Origin: an uncultured Prevotellaceae bacterium | GTDB taxonomy: Bacteria > Bacteroidota > Bacteroidia > Bacteroidales > Bacteroidaceae | Assembly (NCBI GenBank): GCA_900313705.1 | Contig: OMSJ01000054.1 | Coordinates: 1-39,977 of the forward strand | Direction: 5' to 3' | DNA length: 39,977 bases | Position numbers and translations under genes: made by a program | Notes under the pieces: model-generated | What the model was told of the DNA's origin: nothing | Databases searched by the model: none | Seen by the model: only the letters and a program-made list of their open reading frames with translations | Part shown: positions 11,539-20,380 of the stretch, piece after piece | Layout: each line of letters opens with the position of its first letter | Position numbering within the stretch: position 1 is the stretch's first letter

Positions 11539-14500
11539 ATGGAGCAGTCTCTCACCATATACAAGGCATCGGCTGGTTCCGGCAAGACGTTTACGCTTGC
11601 CGTCGAATACATCATGCAGCTACTGGAACCTCATGCCGAGAATGAGTTCGTCCACACGTTGGCCGTAACCTTCACCAACAAGGCGACTGCCGAGATGAAG
11701 AGCCGCATCCTGGAAACGCTGTACGGCCTCAAGATGGGACTGGAGGAGTCGAAACCTTATATGGAGGCCATCAAGAAGAAGGTCAAAGACCTACCCCAGC
11801 CCTCACTTAAAGGGAGGGAGTCCTCCCCCTTTAAGGGGGAGTTAGAGGGGGCCTTTCGCTTGCAAGCAGGCAAAATCCTTACTGCCATCCTGCACGACTA
11901 CTCGCACTTCCGCGTTGAGACCATCGATTCCTTCTTCCAAAGCATCCTTCGCAACATGGCCCGCGAGCTTGGCCTTGCCGCCAACCTGCAAGTGGAGATC
12001 TCACACGACGAGGTGATAGAGAGTGCCGTGGACAGCCTCATCGAGACGATGGACAGCAAGCCCGAGGTGAGGCGATGGGTGATGGACTACGTCCGCGAAC
12101 AGATGGACAGCGGCGACAAGTGGGACATCGTGGGGCCGCTCAAAGCTTTTGCAGGAAACATCTTCCGCGAGGAATACCAGAGCCGCAGCGAGGAAGAGCT
12201 GGCACGCATCAGCGATGCTGAGGTCATCAAGACCTTCAAGAGCAAGATGCAAGCCATCAGGAAGAAGGCAGAGAGAGAGGTGCAGGAAGCCGTGGACAAC
12301 GTAATGGACCTAATTGAGGACTACACCCAGATCAGCTACGGAAAGAACCTCTGCTCGTTCCTCAAGAAAGCAAGGGCAATGGAGAGCGAAGGACCAGGGA
12401 AATCTATTTATAATTCAAAATTCAAAATTCAAAATTCAAGCACATTCGACTTGCAAGCTCGTCTTGCTGAGTTTATTGCCCTTTATGAAAGATGCCGCAA
12501 GGACTACCTCTCCGCAACACTTGCCTTAAGGCATCTTGGCTTGCTCCGCCTCCTGGAAAACATAGACGAGAGGGCACGGGAGATAGATGGCGATGCCGGA
12601 CGCTTCACGCTCAGCTCTACGCCTGCCCTGCTGAGCAAAATGGTCGAAGGCAGCGACGCGCCCTTCATCTTCGAGAAGACAGGCACCTTCATCAACCATG
12701 TGATGATCGACGAGTTTCAGGACACAAGCCGTATGCAATGGGAGAACTTCAAGAAGCTCCTCTTCGAGAAGCTCGCTTCGGGAGGGAAGGGACTGCTCGT
12801 TGGCGACATCAAGCAGAGCATATACCGCTGGCGAAGCGGCGACTGGAAAATCCTCTACGGCATAGAGCAAGAAAGGGAGCTGCAACGCTTCCACATCGAC
12901 CCCCAACCCCTCGACACGAACTTCCGCAGCCACCAAGTCATTGTGGACTTCAACAATGCCTTCTTCCCGATTGCTGCAAAACTGCTCGACGAGATAAAGC
13001 CCGACGCCAGTATCAAGCTGAGCCACATCTATAAGGAAGTCGGGCAAGTGGCAAAGAAGGCAGACAAGAAGGGCTACGTCAGAATCAAACTGTTCAAGGA
13101 GACCGACGACTACCTTCAGGACACCATCTGCGACATGGCGGAGCAAATCAGGCAGTTGCAGGCTGGCGGTCTCGACCTCAGCAAGATAGCCATCCTCGTC
13201 CGCACGAACTTGATGACGCAGCAGCTCATCGAAGGCTTCAGCCTCTACGCACCTGGCATCCGGCTCGTCAGCGACGAAGCCTTCCTGCTCGATGCATCCG
13301 TCAGCGTACGAATGATTGTGGCGGCCATGCGTCTGCTCATCGACAAGAACCACACCGACGGCATCTCCGAGAAGTACCTGATGATGCACTATCTTCAGGA
13401 CGTACAGGGGAAGACGGACGCCACCATCCAAAGCATCGCCTCACAGGAAGCAGAGCAGGTCTTGCCGGAGGCATTCACCGCACACAAGGACGAGCTGCTG
13501 CAACTGCCGCTCTACCTCTTGGCCGAAAGGCTGTGGCACATCTTCTCGCTCGACGCCATCGAGGGCGAGGACGTCTATGTGCTGACCTTCCTCGACGAGC
13601 TGCAGAACCACCTGCGCAATGCCGGAGCTCCCGACATCCAGACGTTCCTCACGGCTTGGGATGAGAAGCTCCACATGCGTCCTGTACCCGGTTCGGCTGT
13701 CGCGGGCGTCCGCATCCTGACCATCCACAAGTCGAAAGGTCTGGAGTTCCACACCGTCCTGCTGCCCTTCAGCCATTGGCAAATCGAGAGCGACAGGCAG
13801 GGCGACATCCTCTGGTGCAATACAGACACGGCGCCCTATAACGAGCTCGGCGCATTGCCTATATCCATCTACTCGCGCGACGTCAGGAGCTCCGTCTTCG
13901 CCCCGAACTACGAAGAGGAGCACCTGGAACGGCGCGTCGATGCCCTCAACACACTCTACGTCGCCTTCACACGCGCCGAATGCAACCTCTATGTCTGGGG
14001 CAAGATAAAGTCCGGCACAGCGGGCGACCTCATCTACAAGACGCTGAGGGACGACGACAACGACACAAGCGAGGAGCTCTTTGCCTATGAGGTAGGCAAG
14101 CCTTTCACGGAAGTCAAGAAGGAGGGCAAGAAGGAAGGGAACCGTCTTCACCTCGAGCACCGCGACGAAGATGCCATCGACGTGAAGGTCGTCACGAGGA
14201 ACCCGAAGCTCTATTTCCAGCAAAGCAACCTGACACAGGACTACCTGGAGCGAATGAAGGATGAAGAAGCTTCTACCGACCTGAATGCAAATGAAGGAGC
14301 AGGCACAGCGGCAGCAAGCTCACTCTCCCTCTCCCAGCGCGAGATAGGCAAGCTCATGCACGAAGCGCTCAGCCGCATCAACGACGTCAGCCAGCTCGAC
14401 GAAGTGCTCCGCGAAGCCCGCGAGGGGAGCATCGGCAAGGACGAGGAATGGGACACCATCGCGTCGCGCATCAAAGAAGGGTTCCGCAATCCGCTCGTCG

Positions 14501-14772
14501 CTTCGTGGTTCAGGGAAGAGAACACGGTTTACAACGAATGCGGCATTGCCAGCATCAGCGAGAAAGACGGCCTGCCCTGCGTCCTGCGTCCGGACCGCGT
14601 CGTCATGACAGACGACAGCATCACCGTCATCGACTACAAGTTTGGGCATCCCAACCGCGACTATGGCAATCAGGTCCGCAGGTACATGAACCTTATGAAG
14701 CAAATGTATCCCGGGCACAACGTGAAAGGCCACATCTGGTACATCATGTTGGGAAAGATTCAAAACGTATAA
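11539..14772 (+). CDS. addA: AddA/RecB-like UvrD-family helicase-nuclease
   Basis: A 1077-residue superfamily 1A helicase fused to a C-terminal PD-(D/E)xK nuclease, the AddA-type subunit that unwinds and resects double-strand breaks for RecA. Helicase motifs appear in order: Walker A ASAGSGKT (10-17), FTNKATAEMK (Ia), IDEFQDTSRMQ (about 388-398, II), VGDIKQSIYRWRSGD (III), LDTNFRSH (IV), ILTIHKSKGLEF (about 725-737, V) and LYVAFTRA (VI). The nuclease core is LRPDRVVM and VIDYKFGHP (about 1029-1037). Two in-frame repeat insertions interrupt regions that vary in the family: 11788-11853 (PSLKGRESSPFKGELEG) and 12413-12440 (NSKFKIQNS). A -7 box is at 11513-11520. It is followed by addB, which has its own promoter. 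AddA rather than RecB is chosen because of the partner. Confidence 0.92.
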   Translation: MEQSLTIYKASAGSGKTFTLAVEYIMQLLEPHAENEFVHTLAVTFTNKATAEMKSRILETLYGLKMGLEESKPYMEAIKKKVKDLPQPSLKGRESSPFKGELEGAFRLQAGKILTAILHDYSHFRVETIDSFFQSILRNMARELGLAANLQVEISHDEVIESAVDSLIETMDSKPEVRRWVMDYVREQMDSGDKWDIVGPLKAFAGNIFREEYQSRSEEELARISDAEVIKTFKSKMQAIRKKAEREVQEAVDNVMDLIEDYTQISYGKNLCSFLKKARAMESEGPGKSIYNSKFKIQNSSTFDLQARLAEFIALYERCRKDYLSATLALRHLGLLRLLENIDERAREIDGDAGRFTLSSTPALLSKMVEGSDAPFIFEKTGTFINHVMIDEFQDTSRMQWENFKKLLFEKLASGGKGLLVGDIKQSIYRWRSGDWKILYGIEQERELQRFHIDPQPLDTNFRSHQVIVDFNNAFFPIAAKLLDEIKPDASIKLSHIYKEVGQVAKKADKKGYVRIKLFKETDDYLQDTICDMAEQIRQLQAGGLDLSKIAILVRTNLMTQQLIEGFSLYAPGIRLVSDEAFLLDASVSVRMIVAAMRLLIDKNHTDGISEKYLMMHYLQDVQGKTDATIQSIASQEAEQVLPEAFTAHKDELLQLPLYLLAERLWHIFSLDAIEGEDVYVLTFLDELQNHLRNAGAPDIQTFLTAWDEKLHMRPVPGSAVAGVRILTIHKSKGLEFHTVLLPFSHWQIESDRQGDILWCNTDTAPYNELGALPISIYSRDVRSSVFAPNYEEEHLERRVDALNTLYVAFTRAECNLYVWGKIKSGTAGDLIYKTLRDDDNDTSEELFAYEVGKPFTEVKKEGKKEGNRLHLEHRDEDAIDVKVVTRNPKLYFQQSNLTQDYLERMKDEEASTDLNANEGAGTAAASSLSLSQREIGKLMHEALSRINDVSQLDEVLREAREGSIGKDEEWDTIASRIKEGFRNPLVASWFREENTVYNECGIASISEKDGLPCVLRPDRVVMTDDSITVIDYKFGHPNRDYGNQVRRYMNLMKQMYPGHNVKGHIWYIMLGKIQNV
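11788..11853. repeat. in-frame double-palindrome element inside addA
   Basis: A 66-base (22-codon) element from GACCTACCCC to GAGGGGGCC with the palindromic core CCCCCTTTAAGGGGG. It encodes PSLKGRESSPFKGELEG between residues about 84 and 105 of AddA. Same family as 1523-1600 and 17427-17491. Confidence 0.8.
12413..12440. repeat. 7-bp tandem repeat, in frame inside addA
   Basis: ATTCAAA four times (the last ends AAG). Because 3 x 7 bp equals 7 codons, the encoded peptide is NSKFKIQNS, at about AddA residue 292-301. Confidence 0.75.
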
Positions 14773-14824
14773 GTACATCATTCTATATTAAACAGGGAAA
14801 AGAAGAAAAGATAACAGGCCTAAT

Positions 14825-14896
14825 AGTTTGATTGTTCATGTACTTGCAATTGCATGTTCATGTATATGCAATTGCAAGTACATGAACAATCAAACT
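14825..14896. repeat. perfect 72-base palindrome (copy B) between addA and addB
   Basis: Two 31-base arms (14825-14855 and 14866-14896) are exact reverse complements around a 10-base spacer GTTCATGTAT. The inner structure also reads as 22-bp units each containing TGCAATTGCA. It lies 52 bases after the addA stop and before the addB promoter, so it may terminate addA transcription. Copy A is at 3686-3756. Confidence 0.92.
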
Positions 14897-14957
14897 CCAC
14901 TACTTGGAGTGTCGGGTCTTTAGCGCAATCTAATTTGCATATATGCCCGCTTATTCG

Positions 14958-14965
14958 TAACTTTG
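14958..14965 (+). promoter_or_regulatory. -7 box upstream of addB
   Basis: TAACTTTG followed by CAC, with TTTG at 14934-14937 twenty bases upstream. It gives addB its own transcript downstream of the perfect palindrome at 14825-14896. Confidence 0.7.
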
Positions 14966-15006
14966 CACCTGTCTATGTGATAACAGCATAAAAAGACCTG
15001 AGCCAA

Positions 15007-18000
15007 ATGAAGAGTTTCCTTAGTCTCATAGCAGCCGACATGCTGGCGCACTTCTCGAATGACATGCGCGACGTCACGGTGGTCTTCCCCGGTAAGCGTG
15101 CCGGCATGTTCCTCAGCCGCGAGCTCGCCCTTCTCAGCGACAAGCCTGTCTGGACGCCAGCCTACTGCACGATGGGCGACCTCTTCCAGGCTCTCACGCC
15201 CATACAGGTGGCAGACCCGCTGGAGTGCATCTGCCAGCTCTTCGGCGTCATGCAGGAGGTGCTGGGGCCCGACTACACAGAGACGATTGACGAGTTCTGG
15301 AGCTGGGGAGAGGTGCTGATGGCTGACTTCGACGACATCGACAAGCACCTGGCAAACGCACAAGCCATCTTCACCAACATCGCCGACCACGAGCGCCTCA
15401 AGAACCTGGACTACCTCGATGAGAACCAGCGCGAGACGCTGCAACGCTTCTTCGGACGCTTCTCGCTGGAGAACAGCACTCGGCTTCAGGAGAAGTTCCT
15501 CCACACATGGAGCCACATGTACGAGATCTACACGAAGCTCCACGAGCGCCTCCTTGCCGAAGGGAAGCTGTGGGAAGGCGCACTCTTCCGCCACGTCACG
15601 GAGGCAATGCAGGCTGACGAAAGCCTCATCCAGCAACTGCTCGACGGCAAACGCGCCATCGTCTTCGCTGGCTTCAACGTGCTGAACAGCGTGGAGCACA
15701 CCATGATGAGCCTCGTACAAAGAGAAAACAAGGCCCGCTTCTATTGGGACTACGACATCTACTACTGCAACCCGGACACAGACTATGAGGCAGGCTACTT
15801 TATGAAGCAGAACCTGCGCGACTTCCCCTGCGCCATCAGCGACACGGAAGTCTTCGACAACTTCAGCCACCTCAGCGACGTGACCTTCATTGCCTGCAGC
15901 ACAGACAATGCGGCTGCACGATACGTCAATACTTATATAAGTGAAGAACTAAGAGTGAAGAGTGAAGAACTAAGAGTGAAGAGTGAAGAACTAAGAGTGA
16001 AGAGTGAAGAACTAAGAGTGAAGAATAAAAGTAACAAACCAGAAGAAAAAAGTAACTCTGATTCTTCACTCTTCACTCTTCACTCTTCACTTTCCACTCT
16101 TAACTCTTCACTCTTAACTCATAACTCTTCACTCTCCGTCGTTCTTTGTAACGAGGGCTTGATGCTACCCATCCTTCATTCCATCCCCGAAGCAGAAAAG
16201 GAGGTGAACGTCACGATGGGCTTCCCCACCTGCGACACGCCGGTTTACGGCCTCATCATGTCCCTGCTCAAACTACAGATAGAGGGCTATGATGCCAACC
16301 GCAAACGCTTCCGCTATCCCTTCGAGCAAACGCTGCGCAGGCAACCGCTCTTCGAACTCCTCAACGAAGAGGACTGCTTCGTCTATCACGGCGGCAATAC
16401 CGCAGAGCTGCTCGACTGGCTGCTTACACTCGTGCGGCAGATTGCGCGCCACTACGCACAGATAGAAGAGCTCGACCTCTTCGAGCAACTCTACAGCGAG
16501 ACGACTTTCCGCATCGACAGGATGCTTTGTCTGCTTCGCTCCCAGCTCTCTGATTTCAATTATCAGTTCTCAGTTCAAACCATTCGTCGCCTGCTGCGCC
16601 AGATGATGACAAGCGAGAAGATACCTTTCCACAGCGAACCCGACCGAGGGCTGCAAGTGATGGGTATGCTCGAGACGCGCTGCCTGGACTTCGAACACAT
16701 GCTCCTGCTCTCCGTCGAGGAAGGCAACCTGCCGCGAAGCACCTACGCCAACTCATTCATTCCCGAAACCCTCCGCATGGCATTCGGCATGACGACTCAA
16801 AGGCATCGCATCGCCGTCTATGCCTACTACTTCTATCGTCTCGTACAGCGTTGCAAGCACTTGACTTGCATCTATAACGAAAGCTGCGGCGACGGCGTTC
16901 AGCACGAGATGTCACGCTTCCTGCGGCAAATGCTCGCAGAGACAGACATTCCCATCAAGACCTATTGGCTGCGCAGCGAGCCGAAGCTAAAGGCTACACA
17001 ACCTCTTGAAGTCAAGAAGACACCCGAAGTGATAGCGAACCTCCGGCATCGCTACGACCAGAGCCTGCCCGACGGCGAGCACATCACGCTCAGTCCCTCT
17101 GCCATCAACACCTACATGGCCTGTCCCATGCAGTTCTACCTGAACAACGTCCTGCGCATCCGTCGGGAGGATGACCCAGAGGATGGCATCTCGGCTGACA
17201 TCATCGGCAACATCTTCCACGACACAGCTGAGTTCTTCTACGAATGGCTCCAGCAACGCTACGGCACCGACACCATCACAGCCAACATGCTTTGCGACAA
17301 GACCTTTGCCATCCGGGAGACCATCCACAGGACACTCCAGCTGATGCTCCACACCGCCTTCGATGTCTGCTGGTTCCATCCCACAGAAGAGTACGACCGC
17401 CTGCCCGAGCTTCGCCGTCGCTTCAAGACCCTCACCAACTCCCACTTGGAGGAGGGAAAAAAGTCTCCCTTTAAGGGAGATTTAGAGGGTCTCTACAAGG
17501 GCTCCACCCTCATCGCACATGATGTTCTGCTGCGCTACCTGCAGGAGCTCATCCGCTACGATGCCCGGCACGCACCCTTCCGCATCATCGGCGCAGAGAA
17601 GGAGCGGACGATTGAAGTCAAAGTTCAAGATTCAACGCTTAGAGTAGGAGGCCGCATCGACCGCATCGACGAGATGAACGGAAAGCTTCGCATCGTCGAT
17701 TACAAGACAGGAGCGTACAAGGTGAAGGACAAAGTGAAGATGGAAAACGTGGTGAGCCTGGACAAGCCGCACGAACGATACTATTTGCAGACATTCCTCT
17801 ATGCTTTAGCCGAAATGGAGCAAAAGGATTCCCCACAGCCCATTCAGCCCGTACTCTTTTTCCCAATCAAGGCAAGCCAAGAGGACTACGACCCGTCGCT
17901 CAAGCTTGATGGAGAAACAGTAGATGACTTTGCCGGTCAGATTGCAGACACATTCCGAGAAGGCTTGCAGAACATCCTCGCCGACATCTTCAACCCCAAG

Positions 18001-18075
18001 AAGCCCTTCACCTGCACCACCGACCCACAAACCTGCGAGTACTGCAAGCTCGGCCAGCTCTGCGGGAAAGCTTAG
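15007..18075 (+). CDS. addB: AddB-like PD-(D/E)xK nuclease subunit with iron-sulfur cysteines
   Basis: The 1022-residue partner of AddA. The N-terminal two thirds is helicase-like but lacks a recognisable Walker A (VVFPGKRAGMFLSREL stands there). The C-terminal nuclease has LSPSAINTYMACP (about 695-706), GRIDRIDE, and IVDYKTG (about 896-901). The 4Fe-4S cysteine set of AddB nucleases is visible: Cys705, then CEYCKLGQLC with Cys1010, Cys1013 and Cys1019. Two repeat insertions sit in frame: a 196-base hairpin-forming stretch at 15940-16135 giving four SEELRVK heptads followed by Ser/Leu/Thr-rich sequence (residues about 312-377), and a palindromic element at 17427-17491 (SPFKGDLEG). Own -7 box at 14958-14965 with TTTG at 14934-14937. 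Start ATG at 15007 fits family length. Confidence 0.9.
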   Translation: MKSFLSLIAADMLAHFSNDMRDVTVVFPGKRAGMFLSRELALLSDKPVWTPAYCTMGDLFQALTPIQVADPLECICQLFGVMQEVLGPDYTETIDEFWSWGEVLMADFDDIDKHLANAQAIFTNIADHERLKNLDYLDENQRETLQRFFGRFSLENSTRLQEKFLHTWSHMYEIYTKLHERLLAEGKLWEGALFRHVTEAMQADESLIQQLLDGKRAIVFAGFNVLNSVEHTMMSLVQRENKARFYWDYDIYYCNPDTDYEAGYFMKQNLRDFPCAISDTEVFDNFSHLSDVTFIACSTDNAAARYVNTYISEELRVKSEELRVKSEELRVKSEELRVKNKSNKPEEKSNSDSSLFTLHSSLSTLNSSLLTHNSSLSVVLCNEGLMLPILHSIPEAEKEVNVTMGFPTCDTPVYGLIMSLLKLQIEGYDANRKRFRYPFEQTLRRQPLFELLNEEDCFVYHGGNTAELLDWLLTLVRQIARHYAQIEELDLFEQLYSETTFRIDRMLCLLRSQLSDFNYQFSVQTIRRLLRQMMTSEKIPFHSEPDRGLQVMGMLETRCLDFEHMLLLSVEEGNLPRSTYANSFIPETLRMAFGMTTQRHRIAVYAYYFYRLVQRCKHLTCIYNESCGDGVQHEMSRFLRQMLAETDIPIKTYWLRSEPKLKATQPLEVKKTPEVIANLRHRYDQSLPDGEHITLSPSAINTYMACPMQFYLNNVLRIRREDDPEDGISADIIGNIFHDTAEFFYEWLQQRYGTDTITANMLCDKTFAIRETIHRTLQLMLHTAFDVCWFHPTEEYDRLPELRRRFKTLTNSHLEEGKKSPFKGDLEGLYKGSTLIAHDVLLRYLQELIRYDARHAPFRIIGAEKERTIEVKVQDSTLRVGGRIDRIDEMNGKLRIVDYKTGAYKVKDKVKMENVVSLDKPHERYYLQTFLYALAEMEQKDSPQPIQPVLFFPIKASQEDYDPSLKLDGETVDDFAGQIADTFREGLQNILADIFNPKKPFTCTTDPQTCEYCKLGQLCGKA
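15940..16135. repeat. 4 x 21-bp array plus inverted counterpart, in frame inside addB
   Basis: Four exact copies of a 21-base unit (AGTGAAGAACTAAGAGTGAA plus G) fill 15940-16023 and encode SEELRVK four times. After a 38-base spacer, 16062-16135 carries CTTCACTCTTCACTCTTAAC-type sequence, roughly the reverse complement of the array, encoding LFTLHSSLSTLNSSLLTHNS. The whole could fold into a long hairpin and stays in frame. Confidence 0.9.
17427..17491. repeat. in-frame double-palindrome element inside addB
   Basis: It runs from GACCCTCACC to TTTAGAGGGTC, with TCTCCCTTTAAGGGAGA as inner palindrome. It encodes NSHLEEGKKSPFKGDLEG before the nuclease core. Same family as 1523-1600 and 11788-11853. 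Confidence 0.78.
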
Positions 18076-18097
18076 CTTAGCCAAAGCAATAAACCGA

Positions 18098-18145
18098 AAT
18101 CACGTCATAACGTAATCACGTCATAACGAAATAACGAAATAACGA
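18098..18145. repeat. 16-bp and 8-bp tandem repeats between addB and GH20
   Basis: AATCACGTCATAACG(T/A) twice followed by AATAACGA twice. They fill most of the 90-base gap, which holds no recognisable -7 box. Confidence 0.85.
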
Positions 18146-18165
18146 TAATAAAAACTTCAACAACC

Positions 18166-20289
18166 ATGAACCACAAAACTATTCTTTCCGCATTGCTTTT
18201 CGTCCTCGGCATGGGACAGGCAACTGCACAGCCGCTCTGCATCCCTTCCGTTCAGGAGCAGACACCAGCACAAGGTACCGTCGAGGTATCGAAGTTCACG
18301 TCGGTCACTTACAACGATGCTTCGCTGCAGTTCGTGGCTGAGTACCTGGGAAAAGCATGGGATGTCCCAGCCTCTCAGCAGAAGAAAGGGACAGACACTT
18401 CCATCTTCCTCTCCATCAAGCCCGACAAGAAGCTTGGCGGCGAGGGCTACCGCCTGACCATCTCTCCGAAGGGCATCACCGTCCAGGCCACTTCGCCTCA
18501 AGGTGCTTTATGGGGAGCACAGACCTTGCTCCAGATGAAGGACACACACTTCGCGAAGAACGATGCAGGCGTAATTACAAAGGGGACGTTCCCCTGCCTC
18601 ACCATTACCGACAAGCCCGACTACCCCATCCGCGGCTTTATGATTGACTGCGGACGCAAGTTCTATCCCTTGAGCTACCTCTATTCGCTCGTGAATGTGA
18701 TGTCGTACTACAAGATGAACACCCTTCAGCTTCACCTTAACGACAATGGTTTCAATGACCAGTTCGAGGGCAGTTGGGACGACACCTATGCTGCCTTCCG
18801 AATGGAGAGTGACTTCTTCCCTGGCCTTACCGCCATCGACGGCAGCTACTCGAAGCAGGAGATGCGCGACCTCATCCGCTATGCCGAGAAGATGGGCGTG
18901 GAGATTATCCCAGAGTTCGACGTGCCGGCCCACAGCCTTGCCTTCACGCACTACCGCCCTTCGCTGGCGGCCAAGAAGTACGACGATGCTCACCTCGACC
19001 TCGAGAACCCTGAGCTCATCCCCTTCCTCGACAGCCTCTATGCCGAGTACCTTGGCGGTCCCGACCCTGTCTTCCCTTGCCCACGCTTCCACATCGGCAC
19101 GGACGAGTACAGCAACAAGGACTCAGCCATCTGCGAGCGCTTCCGCGAACTGATTGTTCACCTCTGCAACGAGGTCAAGAAGTACGGCAAGCAGCCCGTC
19201 TTCTGGGGCAGCCTGACCCATGCGAAAGGTGTGACGCCAGTGCCTTCCGACGGTGTGCTGATGAGCCTTTGGTATAATGGTTACGCCGACCCAGAGGAGA
19301 TGCACAAGCAGGGCTTCCACATGATTTCCATCCCCGATGCCTTCATCTACATCGTGCCCGCAGCCGGCTACTACAACGACTACCTCAACACCCGTTGGCT
19401 CTTCAAGAACTGGAATCCTTCGCTCATCCGCAACAAACGCTTCGACCATCAAGACCCGCTCATCGACGGCGGCATGTTTGCGCTCTGGAACGACTACATC
19501 AAGAACGGCATTTCCGTGGGCGACTGCCACGACCGCATCCTGCCAGCCATGCAGATTATCAGCGAGAAGTGCTGGAATGCATTGCGCGACACTTCCGAAG
19601 TGGCTTGGGAGAAATGGATGAACTTTGCCCCTCGGCTCAGCGACGGACCGCTCACCGATGAGATTGGTCGCAAGAGTATGGTCAACCACATCTACCTGAA
19701 GCCCAACACAACCATCTTCGAGCCCACAAAATCGCTCTTCCCCATCCATCAAATCGGCTATCCTTATATGGTCGAGTTCACGATTGATTGGGCCGACGAG
19801 AAGCCCGGAACTGTGCTCTGCACCAGCGAGCGCAGCACCTTCTACCTCTCCGACCCCATCAAGGGGATGCTCGGTTTCAGTCGCGACGGCTATCTCTTCA
19901 CCTTCAAGTACAAAGGCAAGCCCGGCAAGCGCGAGACGATTCAGCTGAAAGGCGACAACAAAGGCATCAGCATCTTTGCCGACGGACGGCTCGTGGAGAA
20001 CCTCAAGCCCGACACAGGCCACCGCACCGACAGCAAGAAGAGCACCTACAAGATCATGCGTACCCTCGTACACGTACTTAGTCGGATAAGTACACGTACT
20101 TATGGCGACAAGTACACGTACTTATTTCCATATATTGCTGTCCGGGGAAAAGCGCCGAACCAAAGGTCGACGAAGTCAAGGCGCGAAAGACCACAGACGG
20201 GGGTGTTCTCCGTCTATGGTCTCTCGTCCCTTCGGGACTTTAGAGTAAGCCCCCATGGAAACATTTCCTTCCTTTGCTTGAGCATTTAG
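18166..20289 (+). CDS. GH20 beta-N-acetylhexosaminidase with an altered C-terminus
   Basis: A 707-residue secreted enzyme (signal peptide MNHKTILSALLFVLGMGQATA) of family GH20, which removes terminal beta-linked GlcNAc or GalNAc from glycans by substrate-assisted catalysis. An N-terminal GH20b-like alpha/beta domain is followed by the barrel, with the catalytic pair Asp313-Glu314 in HIGTDEY and the conserved LHLNDNGF, EIIPEFDVPAHS and FWG segments. A C-terminal beta-sandwich follows (about 540-635). After KIMRTLV (Val635) family members normally finish with a short beta-strand segment; here the frame enters a 22-bp repeat array (20067-20125) and then a low-similarity basic tail containing two hairpins. 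The last 70 residues are therefore probably not native. No -7 box is visible in the repeat-rich 90-base gap after addB. Confidence 0.88.
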   Translation: MNHKTILSALLFVLGMGQATAQPLCIPSVQEQTPAQGTVEVSKFTSVTYNDASLQFVAEYLGKAWDVPASQQKKGTDTSIFLSIKPDKKLGGEGYRLTISPKGITVQATSPQGALWGAQTLLQMKDTHFAKNDAGVITKGTFPCLTITDKPDYPIRGFMIDCGRKFYPLSYLYSLVNVMSYYKMNTLQLHLNDNGFNDQFEGSWDDTYAAFRMESDFFPGLTAIDGSYSKQEMRDLIRYAEKMGVEIIPEFDVPAHSLAFTHYRPSLAAKKYDDAHLDLENPELIPFLDSLYAEYLGGPDPVFPCPRFHIGTDEYSNKDSAICERFRELIVHLCNEVKKYGKQPVFWGSLTHAKGVTPVPSDGVLMSLWYNGYADPEEMHKQGFHMISIPDAFIYIVPAAGYYNDYLNTRWLFKNWNPSLIRNKRFDHQDPLIDGGMFALWNDYIKNGISVGDCHDRILPAMQIISEKCWNALRDTSEVAWEKWMNFAPRLSDGPLTDEIGRKSMVNHIYLKPNTTIFEPTKSLFPIHQIGYPYMVEFTIDWADEKPGTVLCTSERSTFYLSDPIKGMLGFSRDGYLFTFKYKGKPGKRETIQLKGDNKGISIFADGRLVENLKPDTGHRTDSKKSTYKIMRTLVHVLSRISTRTYGDKYTYLFPYIAVRGKAPNQRSTKSRRERPQTGVFSVYGLSSLRDFRVSPHGNISFLCLSI
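20067..20125. repeat. 22-bp array replacing the GH20 C-terminus
   Basis: 2.7 copies of a 22-base unit with the palindromic core AGTACACGTACT. It interrupts the GH20 frame right after KIMRTLV. Confidence 0.85.
20190..20238 (+). other. two hairpins within the GH20 3' extension
   Basis: ACCACAGACGG and CCGTCTATGGT (20190-20200, 20210-20220) pair with one mismatch; GTCCC-TTC-GGGAC (20226-20238) forms a second stem. Their presence suggests this stretch was originally untranslated. Confidence 0.5.
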
Positions 20290-20344
20290 CAGAAAACTTA
20301 CCACTTGTTTAACCAAAACGCTTGCTTTGTTATGCTTTTCTTTG

Positions 20345-20352
20345 TAACTTTG
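20345..20352 (+). promoter_or_regulatory. -7 box upstream of the GH127 gene
   Basis: TAACTTTG followed by CAC, 28 bases before ATG 20381, with TTG at 20322-20324 about 20 bases upstream. Confidence 0.68.
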
Positions 20353-20380
20353 CACCCGAAAGCTGACAAATCGACGCACA

